Shown here in pieces: positions 1 through 5,179 of a DNA stretch of 5,463 bases. Origin of the DNA: an uncultured Elusimicrobium sp. (GTDB taxonomy: Bacteria > Elusimicrobiota > Endomicrobiia > Endomicrobiales > Endomicrobiaceae); NCBI GenBank assembly GCA_902761395.1, contig CACWKJ010000072.1:1-5463 (forward strand). The letters run 5' to 3'. Every line of letters starts with the position of its first letter. The first letter of the stretch is position 1. The notes under the pieces were generated by a model. The model was not told where the DNA came from and did not search any database. It saw only the letters and a list, made by a program, of their open reading frames with translations. The translations under genes were made by a program, and so were the position numbers.

Positions 1-1
1 A

Positions 2-748
2 AAATATATTGAAGAACCTCACCATATAGAGTTTCAAATATTGGGAGATGCCAAAGGTAAAGTTGTATATCTTCCGGAAAGAGATTGTTCTATTCAAAGA
101 AGACATCAGAAATTAGTTGAAGAAAGCCCTTCACCTTTTATCTCCGAATCTTTAAGAAAGAAAATGGGGAAAGCTGCTCAAAGTGCAGCTGAAGCCGTAG
201 GTTATATAACTGTAGGAACTGTAGAATTTCTTGTAGATAAACATATGGATTTTTATTTTATGGAAATGAATACAAGAATACAGGTGGAACATCCTGTAAC
301 CGAAGTAGTTACGGGTATAGATTTGGTAAAAGAACAAATAAGACTTGCTGCAGGTGAAAGGCTTTCGTTTGATTCAAATGCAATAAAAATAAAAAATCAT
401 GCAATTGAGTGCAGAATAAATGCCGAAGATCCGGATAAAGATTTTATTCCTTCACCGGGAAAAATCGGCAAACTTTATTTACCCGGCGGACCGGGAATAA
501 GAGTAGATACTCATGTATATTCCGGTTATACAATACCGCCTTTTTATGACAGTCTTATTGCAAAAATTATAGCTTATGCTCCTACAAGAGAAGAGACTAT
601 ATCTAAAATGTCCAGAGCATTAAAAGAAGTTACTATAGAGGGAATAAAAAATACAGCTCCGTTACATGCAAAAATTATGGCTAACGAATATTTCCATGAA
701 GGAAACATTTGCACGGACTTTTTGCCTAAATATGTTTTCAATAAATAG
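2..748 (+). CDS. accC: Biotin carboxylase subunit of acetyl-CoA carboxylase, C-terminal part (5' end outside window)
   Basis: AccC uses ATP and bicarbonate to carboxylate biotin on the carrier protein AccB, the first half-reaction of malonyl-CoA synthesis in the cytoplasm (EC 6.3.4.14). The reading frame is open from base 2, so the gene begins upstream; about 248 of the usual ~450 residues are present. Visible family motifs are IEFQILGD at the left edge, ERDCSIQRRHQKLVEE, the catalytic EMNTRIQVEHPVTE (263-304; metal-binding Glu, Asn, Arg and the QVEH core), CRINAEDP (410-433) and FIPSPGK. The biotin carboxylase C-terminal domain is complete and ends at TAG 746-748. The stretch before IEFQ reads PHH where most family members have PRH or PKH; the neighbouring His is kept. 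The TTG at 41 is an internal leucine codon, not the start. accB is expected just upstream, but that is an inference. gmhA follows after 17 nt. Confidence 0.97.
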   Translation, partial: KYIEEPHHIEFQILGDAKGKVVYLPERDCSIQRRHQKLVEESPSPFISESLRKKMGKAAQSAAEAVGYITVGTVEFLVDKHMDFYFMEMNTRIQVEHPVTEVVTGIDLVKEQIRLAAGERLSFDSNAIKIKNHAIECRINAEDPDKDFIPSPGKIGKLYLPGGPGIRVDTHVYSGYTIPPFYDSLIAKIIAYAPTREETISKMSRALKEVTIEGIKNTAPLHAKIMANEYFHEGNICTDFLPKYVFNK

Positions 749-754
749 AATCTT

Positions 755-759
755 GGAGG
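755..759 (+). promoter_or_regulatory. Strong ribosome binding site for gmhA
   Basis: GGAGG lies six bases upstream of the GTG at 766. It decides the start, because no ATG is available near the beginning of the conserved protein. It is the best Shine-Dalgarno sequence in the window and lies in the short gap after the accC stop. Confidence 0.85.
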
Positions 760-765
760 ATAACA

Positions 766-1341
766 GTGAAAGACACAATAGTATCTTTAATTCAAGAAAG
801 TATTGATGCAAAGAAAAAAATGTTGGACGAAGGTCAGTTGGTATATATACAATCCATAGCAAACAAGATAAACGAAGCTTATCAACATGGTAAAAAAACA
901 ATAATTTTCGGTAACGGCGGTTCTGCTTGCGACGCATTACATTTTGCAGCTGAACTTGTTTGCAGATTCGAAAAAAACAGAAAAGCACTTCCATCAATTG
1001 CATTAACCGAAAACGTTTCTTCACTTACAGCAATAGGTAACGATTTCGGATATGAATATGTGTTTTCAAGACAAGTAGAAGCTTTCGCAAATAAAGGTGA
1101 TATCATTATTGCCATAACAACTTCCGGAAATTCCGAAAACGTTATAAAAGCTGTTGAAAAAGCTAAAGAAATGGGACTTTTTGTTATAGGCCTTACCGGT
1201 GAAGACGGCGGACAATTGAAACTTTTGTCGGATATGTGTTATAGAGCTCCTTCAAAAGTTACGGGAAGAATTCAAGAGTGCCACATATTAGTTTTACATA
1301 TACTTGCAAAATTGGTAGAGGAAAAAATCTTTGCAGAATAA
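766..1341 (+). CDS. gmhA: Sedoheptulose-7-phosphate isomerase (phosphoheptose isomerase)
   Basis: GmhA converts sedoheptulose 7-phosphate to D-glycero-D-manno-heptose 7-phosphate, the first step toward ADP-heptose for the LPS inner core (EC 5.3.1.28, cytoplasmic). The 191-residue length matches the E. coli enzyme (192). It is a single SIS domain: GNGGSACDALHFAAEL at residues 49-64, the phosphosugar loop TTSGNSENVIKA at 118-129, and RIQECHILVLHIL near the C-terminus. By alignment from memory with E. coli H61, E65, Q172 and H180, the zinc/catalytic set is H59, E63, Q170 and H178, all present. The start is GTG 766, backed by GGAGG. The paralogue DiaA has a similar fold and similar motifs, but the overlapping rfaE2 gene favours GmhA. 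The 3' end overlaps rfaE2 by 11 nt, so the two are likely translationally coupled. Confidence 0.93.
   Translation: MKDTIVSLIQESIDAKKKMLDEGQLVYIQSIANKINEAYQHGKKTIIFGNGGSACDALHFAAELVCRFEKNRKALPSIALTENVSSLTAIGNDFGYEYVFSRQVEAFANKGDIIIAITTSGNSENVIKAVEKAKEMGLFVIGLTGEDGGQLKLLSDMCYRAPSKVTGRIQECHILVLHILAKLVEEKIFAE
1317..1321 (+). promoter_or_regulatory. Ribosome binding site for rfaE2, inside gmhA
   Basis: AGAGG within the gmhA coding sequence precedes the TTG at 1331 by nine bases. It supports the unusual TTG start and the 11-nt overlap with gmhA. No ATG or GTG is available in frame before the conserved FTNGCFD motif. Confidence 0.7.
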
Positions 1342-1810
1342 AAAAATCTGTTCCAGAAAAAAAATAATAGAAATCGTTAAACAACTAAAGAAAGAAAACA
1401 AAAAAATTGTTTTCACTAACGGTTGTTTTGATTTATTGCATATCGGTCATGTAAGTTTATTCCAAAAAGCAAAAACTTTGGGTGACGTTTTGATAGTTGC
1501 AATAAATTCCGATAAATCTTTAGCCGGACTTAAAGGGCCTAAAAGGCCGTTGGTTCCGCAAACCGACAGGACAAAATTGTTGGCAGCATTAAGTTGCATA
1601 GATTATGTTGTAGTGTTCGGTGAACAAACTCCTTATGAATTGTTAAGCAAGCTAAAACCGGATATTCTTGTTAAAGGCGGCGATTATAAGATACAAGATA
1701 TCATCGGCAGAGAATTTGTAAAAAAAGTTTACAGATACCCTTTGATTGAAGGAAAATCAACGACAAACTTAATAAAACTTATCGTAAAACGTTACGGTAA
1801 CCAAAAATAA
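1331..1810 (+). CDS. rfaE2: D-glycero-beta-D-manno-heptose 1-phosphate adenylyltransferase (stand-alone HldE C-terminal domain)
   Basis: This enzyme transfers AMP from ATP to D-glycero-beta-D-manno-heptose 1-phosphate to form ADP-heptose (EC 2.7.7.70), the last activation step before epimerisation and LPS core assembly. The 159 residues form one nucleotidyltransferase domain: FTNGCFDLLHIGHV at 28-41 with the HxGH ATP-binding motif, a conserved VKGGDY at 114-119, DIIGRE at 123-128 and GKSTTNLI at 141-148. All are typical of the RfaE domain II family. In E. coli this domain is fused behind a sugar kinase in HldE. Here it stands alone, so the kinase (RfaE1/HldA-type) and the phosphatase GmhB must lie elsewhere. 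The start is TTG 1331, chosen because AGAGG lies nine bases upstream. It overlaps gmhA by 11 nt and is followed after 4 nt by thiD2. The HIGH tetrad resembles class I aminoacyl-tRNA synthetases, but the rest does not. Confidence 0.95.
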   Translation: MQNKKICSRKKIIEIVKQLKKENKKIVFTNGCFDLLHIGHVSLFQKAKTLGDVLIVAINSDKSLAGLKGPKRPLVPQTDRTKLLAALSCIDYVVVFGEQTPYELLSKLKPDILVKGGDYKIQDIIGREFVKKVYRYPLIEGKSTTNLIKLIVKRYGNQK

Positions 1811-1814
1811 AAAC

Positions 1815-2228
1815 GTGAAAGTGGAAAAGAGATTTATAAGAATTTTAGATACTAACTTAAACAGATGTAAAGAGGGACTGCGGGTAGTTGAAGATACCTG
1901 CAGATTTGTTTTATGTGACGAAAATTTATATAAAAAAATAAGAAAAGTAAGACACTTATCATCAAAATATTTAACCGATCAATATGAACAAATGCTTTCT
2001 GCAAGAGACAGCATAAAAGATTCCGGAAGAAAAGCCAAAGAACAATCAAGGCAAAATCTAAAAAACATAGTAATAGCAAATTTTAAAAGGGCCGAAGAAT
2101 CTTTAAGAGTGTTGGAAGAATATTCAAAAATTATAAATTTTGATATAGCTTTAAAATATAAAGCGTTACGGTACGAAATTTATACTATAGAAAAAAAGAT
2201 GTTCTTGAAATATAAGAACATCTTTTAA
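1815..2228 (+). CDS. thiD2: ThiD2-family hydroxymethylpyrimidine-phosphate kinase, stand-alone
   Basis: The 137-residue protein matches the ThiD2 domain, which in cyanobacteria and others sits in front of thiamine-phosphate synthase ThiE. ThiD2 is reported to phosphorylate HMP monophosphate to the pyrophosphate used for thiamine monophosphate assembly. Recognised motifs are RILDTNLNRCKEGLRVVED (residues 9-27), SARDSIKDSG (62-71), RAEESLRVLEEYSKI (92-106) and LRYEIYTIE (118-126). The protein ends just where ThiE would begin, so it is a single-domain form. It is rich in Lys, Arg and Glu and predicted all-helical, with no signal peptide. GTG 1815 was taken as the start, four bases after rfaE2; GTG 1821 is possible, and an in-frame stop at 1785 rules out earlier starts. 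No clear Shine-Dalgarno sequence is present, so translation probably depends on coupling with rfaE2. The last 11 codons form a terminator hairpin. No thiE or TPP riboswitch is nearby. Function is assigned by family only. Confidence 0.85.
   Translation: MKVEKRFIRILDTNLNRCKEGLRVVEDTCRFVLCDENLYKKIRKVRHLSSKYLTDQYEQMLSARDSIKDSGRKAKEQSRQNLKNIVIANFKRAEESLRVLEEYSKIINFDIALKYKALRYEIYTIEKKMFLKYKNIF
2191..2226. terminator. Bidirectional rho-independent terminator between converging operons
   Basis: A perfect 13-bp inverted repeat (AAAAGATGTTCTT at 2194-2206, its complement at 2214-2226) encloses a 7-nt loop. In the minus direction, serving the protease operon, the stem runs straight into seven Ts (complement of 2191-2197), a good U-tract. 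In the plus direction the stem ends in TTTT and then AATA, which is weaker. The hairpin lies inside the thiD2 coding sequence; the thiD2 stop TAA begins on its last base. Confidence 0.85.
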
Positions 2229-2230
2229 TA

Positions 2231-2253
2231 TAAATTATACGTTGTAAATTATA
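2231..2253. repeat. Short AT-rich direct repeat between convergent genes
   Basis: The 9-mer TAAATTATA occurs twice, at 2231-2239 and 2245-2253, separated by CGTTG. It sits in the 36-bp gap between the thiD2 stop and the protease stop. With such base composition it may be chance, and no function is claimed. Confidence 0.3.
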
Positions 2254-2264
2254 AACTGCTGTTT

Positions 2265-4220
2265 TTATCTTATCACTCCGACTTTAAAAACTTTTTTCTT
2301 AGATGCATTTTTAACTAATATAAGATAAACTCCCGGAGCAACTTCATCTCCGGAATCATTTTTACAATCCCACTTTATAAATCTAAAGCCATCATCTGTA
2401 GATTCGGTATCATCTACAGAAAAAGATTTTACCAATTTGGAAGTAGCAGTAAATATTTCAACACTAAAATCTTCTGCCGTTGTAGGAAGGCCTGTTATTT
2501 TAATATATCCGTCTCTTGCCGGATTAGGATAGCATCTAACATTAGATAAATCATCAATTATAATAATATCTTTTCCACAAACAAAAGACATGTTGGAAGA
2601 GCTTGATGATATTTCAGATATTGTTATACCGGATAACAAACCTTTATAACTTGTACTATTCGGACTTGTGGTGCACGAATCGTTAAAATAAGATACTGTA
2701 TCTTTTCTAAAATAATCCGAATCTGAACCATGTTGCCCTCTTCCCATCAAAGGAAAACGTTCCCAATTAGATGTTCTTGAACCGGCTTCTTCTAATTGAA
2801 CCAAATAATTAGGATTGAAAACTGTTCTATAATTACCATCTTGTCTTTCATCCACATGATAAATTAATATTCCCTTTCTGCTTCCGGGTAATCCTTTATC
2901 GAAATCTACTGATTGTCTGTTTTCCATTAAAAAATATTCTCTGCTATCAAAATTCGAAGGAGCAAACTTATAAAAAGCATTCTCATCCGTTGCGGATTCT
3001 CCAATACTATTTATACCCTCAACGGCGGTTTGAAATTCTCCCATCCATCCTAATTTACTTCTTACCCAGGCACACGGATATCCGGGTCTTTTACCATCCT
3101 CTCCATTCCATTCTCCTGCCGCCATGAGACAAAAATCTCCAAGACCGCTTGATACATAAGTAATATCATATAAATCCGGTATTCCATAAAAATGTACCGA
3201 TTCGTGACAAATAACTCCTATTCTTATTAGCCCTTCATCTCCGTTAAATCCTCTACCTGCCGGAGCGGTACAATATTTTGAAAAAGTAATATCATCTATT
3301 TTAGTTTTTGCCATAGGCGACTGATGAGACCATATAAAATTAAGGTTACCGCTTTCAGCCCCACCGCCGGCATGAATAACAAAAAATAAATCCGGTTCTG
3401 TTTTTCCGGGCCACAATGCATTAAAATCGTATCCTTGATTATCTAATTTTTTTAATGAAGCTATTATTGCCTCTTGAAGTTTTTCAACGGCAGCATCCTC
3501 TCCTCCCGCTTGATTCCAGGCAAAATCGAGATAACTTTGATCTAAAGTTATTATAGGTGAAACTACAGAATTGTACGTGAGTTTTCCATAAGAAACTTTA
3601 TCGAAATAATCTTTTACCGAACCTACCGCACCATCACTGCTATAACCTTTTTTATTAAGCAACTGATCAAAGGTCGTACGTATTTGCTCATTACTTAAAG
3701 ATTTAAAAGGAGGATTATCTTTAAATTTTAAATCTTCAAATTCTATTAACAATACAAAGTTTGTTTTTTTCCCGATAAACTTGGTAAATTCATCATCACT
3801 TATATATTGAGGATTGGACGAATTTATTTGATTTTTGGATAAAGATTGTGTTCTTTGCAAATTACTACGTTGTACCCTTTTTTGAGTAGATTTAAAAATT
3901 TTATTTTCATCTTTTAAAGATTTTTTTATGTTCAAATCTGTAGGTCTTACTTTTCCTACGAGATTTTTTGAAGGCTCTAATTCACCGAAATCATTTTGTT
4001 GAGCATATGACCAAGCTTTCGTTTGAGTATCTTGTATAACAGTATATCCGTCTGTATCTTCGAACCAATTATAAAATTCATCTCCGTATAAATATAAATT
4101 TACAGGCGTTCCGTCAGGTTGTTTCATTTGCCTTATGTTAGGGTTAGCCATAACGCCAAAAGACAAATCACACAAAACTAAATTAAAAAAAATAAACGCT
4201 AATATAAATGTTTTTTTCAT
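2265..4220 (-). CDS. Secreted M6-family zinc metalloprotease with C-terminal FlgD-Ig/type-IX-like sorting domain
   Basis: This is a predicted exported protease of the M6 (immune-inhibitor-A-like) family, 651 residues. Residues 1-25 form a type I signal peptide with likely cleavage after VMA; the Cys at 17 is not in a lipobox. Residues ~26-130 resemble the M6 propeptide (PDGTPVNLYLYGDEF, then WFEDTDGY). The catalytic domain spans about 150-550. HESVHFYGIPD at 339-349 gives zinc ligands H339, H343 and D349 with general base E340, encoded at 3174-3206. The Met-turn region is LMAAGEWNG (365-373). After a Ser-rich linker (538-542), residues ~560-651 form an Ig-like domain with CYPNPARDGYIKI, KWDCKNDSGDEVAPGVYLI and a basic tail. 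Such domains act as sorting signals in type IX secretion or as adhesive FlgD-Ig modules. The ATG lies 4 nt after the porV-like stop. The only GAGG is 15 nt upstream, so coupling is likely. The substrate is unknown. Confidence 0.92.
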   Translation of the reverse strand: MKKTFILAFIFFNLVLCDLSFGVMANPNIRQMKQPDGTPVNLYLYGDEFYNWFEDTDGYTVIQDTQTKAWSYAQQNDFGELEPSKNLVGKVRPTDLNIKKSLKDENKIFKSTQKRVQRSNLQRTQSLSKNQINSSNPQYISDDEFTKFIGKKTNFVLLIEFEDLKFKDNPPFKSLSNEQIRTTFDQLLNKKGYSSDGAVGSVKDYFDKVSYGKLTYNSVVSPIITLDQSYLDFAWNQAGGEDAAVEKLQEAIIASLKKLDNQGYDFNALWPGKTEPDLFFVIHAGGGAESGNLNFIWSHQSPMAKTKIDDITFSKYCTAPAGRGFNGDEGLIRIGVICHESVHFYGIPDLYDITYVSSGLGDFCLMAAGEWNGEDGKRPGYPCAWVRSKLGWMGEFQTAVEGINSIGESATDENAFYKFAPSNFDSREYFLMENRQSVDFDKGLPGSRKGILIYHVDERQDGNYRTVFNPNYLVQLEEAGSRTSNWERFPLMGRGQHGSDSDYFRKDTVSYFNDSCTTSPNSTSYKGLLSGITISEISSSSSNMSFVCGKDIIIIDDLSNVRCYPNPARDGYIKITGLPTTAEDFSVEIFTATSKLVKSFSVDDTESTDDGFRFIKWDCKNDSGDEVAPGVYLILVKNASKKKVFKVGVIR

Positions 4221-4224
4221 AATA

Positions 4225-5124
4225 TTAAAAATTTAACCTCACAGTAAACATATGCACATTACCTAAGTCTCCCTTTGGTAACCACGCATAATCAACAATA
4301 AAATTTGTTAAATCAAGACCTAAACCGAGCGTTAAATTTGTGAAAAAAGAATTATTCGTTCCGTTATAATCTTTACTAGGTATTAGATAACCAAATCTCA
4401 TTGCAAGCTTATCTACTTTTTTTTCAAGAGCAATTTTAAATTCGCATAAATCTTCATTATAATAATCATCGGCCTGAATAACCCACGTTGTCGTTTCATT
4501 AACAGTTGCCGTTAATCCGCAATAAAGACTTGTAGGCATACTGTATCCTTTAACATCCGAACCGAAATTTTGTATACCTGCCGTAAAAAACACAGTATTT
4601 GAAACAAAACATAAACCGTTTAAACCAACTAAAAAATTTGAATACGAAACATCATCTATATTTTGCTCTACATATTTCACCGATAATCCTGCCGAAAAAG
4701 CAGAACCTATTCTTGTTCCGTAAGACAAGTTAAAAACTTTATCATTAGCTTTAAATGTACCACCCGTCTTATAACTTTCACCACTTTCTTTTATCCTATC
4801 CATATCTCCGGAATCAAAATAGCAAAAACTAAAATTTATACCGGATCTGCCAGTCACAGGAACATTCAAATCTCCTACACTGTATCTCATTTTTTCAAGA
4901 TACACAACATGCGACAACGTTAATGAGCGAAATAAAAACGGAATTAAAGAAGGATTTGTTAATGCGGAAACTTCACCTGAAACATAAGTATTTGCAAGTG
5001 CCGCATCGTAGGCTGTCATCGGCATTTGCAAAATTTGAAACATTGTAGTTCCGACACCTTTTGCAAAAACAAATTGTGCAAATATTATAACCGACAAAAG
5101 TGTTATAATAACTTTTGATTTCAT
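4225..5124 (-). CDS. PorV/UPF0164-like outer-membrane beta-barrel protein
   Basis: The 299-residue protein is predicted to be an outer-membrane barrel of the PorV/PorQ (FadL-related, UPF0164) type. Residues 1-21 form a signal peptide with likely cleavage after VFA. The mature N-terminus has the family pattern: a Phe-rich lead (MFQILQMPMTAYDAALANTY, 28-47), then VSALTNPSLIPF (52-63), which matches the DVxALxxNPAGL motif. The remainder alternates polar and hydrophobic residues with Gly/aromatic turns, as in barrel strands (SYGTRIGSAFSAGLSVKYVEQ, 134-154, is one hairpin). It ends in VRLNF, with the terminal Phe usual for BAM-assembled proteins. PorV proteins of Bacteroidota shuttle type IX cargo; other UPF0164 members are uncharacterised. 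It has its own promoter and is followed after 4 nt by the M6 protease gene. An in-frame stop at 5134-5136 fixes the ATG. The family call is moderately sure; the transport role is inference. Confidence 0.72.
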   Translation of the reverse strand: MKSKVIITLLSVIIFAQFVFAKGVGTTMFQILQMPMTAYDAALANTYVSGEVSALTNPSLIPFLFRSLTLSHVVYLEKMRYSVGDLNVPVTGRSGINFSFCYFDSGDMDRIKESGESYKTGGTFKANDKVFNLSYGTRIGSAFSAGLSVKYVEQNIDDVSYSNFLVGLNGLCFVSNTVFFTAGIQNFGSDVKGYSMPTSLYCGLTATVNETTTWVIQADDYYNEDLCEFKIALEKKVDKLAMRFGYLIPSKDYNGTNNSFFTNLTLGLGLDLTNFIVDYAWLPKGDLGNVHMFTVRLNF

Positions 5125-5132
5125 ATTACCAA

Positions 5133-5161
5133 ATTATAACCTATTATTTATTTTTTATCAA
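5133..5161 (-). promoter_or_regulatory. Near-consensus sigma-70-type promoter for the barrel-protease operon
   Basis: On the minus strand, TTGATA (complement of 5156-5161; one mismatch to TTGACA) and a perfect TATAAT (complement of 5133-5138) are separated by exactly 17 bases. The start point would fall near 5126-5127, only two or three bases before the ATG at 5124. The 55-bp gap between metF and the barrel gene holds no convincing terminator, so metF read-through is also possible. AT-rich sequence makes chance matches more common. Confidence 0.65.
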
Positions 5162-5179
5162 TAACAATTTAATATGACA

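Noticed and set aside
152..337. A 61-codon minus-strand open frame within accC
   Set aside because: It is antisense to the most conserved part of biotin carboxylase, and its composition is explained by that gene.
662..1024. A 120-codon minus-strand open frame opposite the accC end and gmhA
   Set aside because: It lies antisense to a well-supported gene, has Phe/Cys/Leu-rich composition typical of a reverse-frame artefact, and shows no RBS or recognisable domain.
1439..1450. HIGH motif suggesting an aminoacyl-tRNA synthetase
   Set aside because: The tetrad belongs to the wider nucleotidyltransferase superfamily. Length, TNGCFD, KGGDY and GKSTTN all match the heptose adenylyltransferase.
1785..1815. 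A TPP riboswitch ahead of thiD2
   Set aside because: Only 4 nt separate rfaE2 and thiD2; there is no room for a riboswitch and no conserved THI-box sequence was seen.
1852..2079. A 75-codon minus-strand open frame opposite thiD2 that looks hydrophobic
   Set aside because: Leu/Phe runs arise from complementing Lys/Glu-rich thiD2 codons; the forward frame has clear family motifs.
4145..4220. Possible lipoprotein signal (Cys 17) in the M6 protease
   Set aside because: The residues before Cys are L-V-L; a lipobox needs Gly, Ala or Ser just before Cys. A type I site after VMA (residue 25) fits better.
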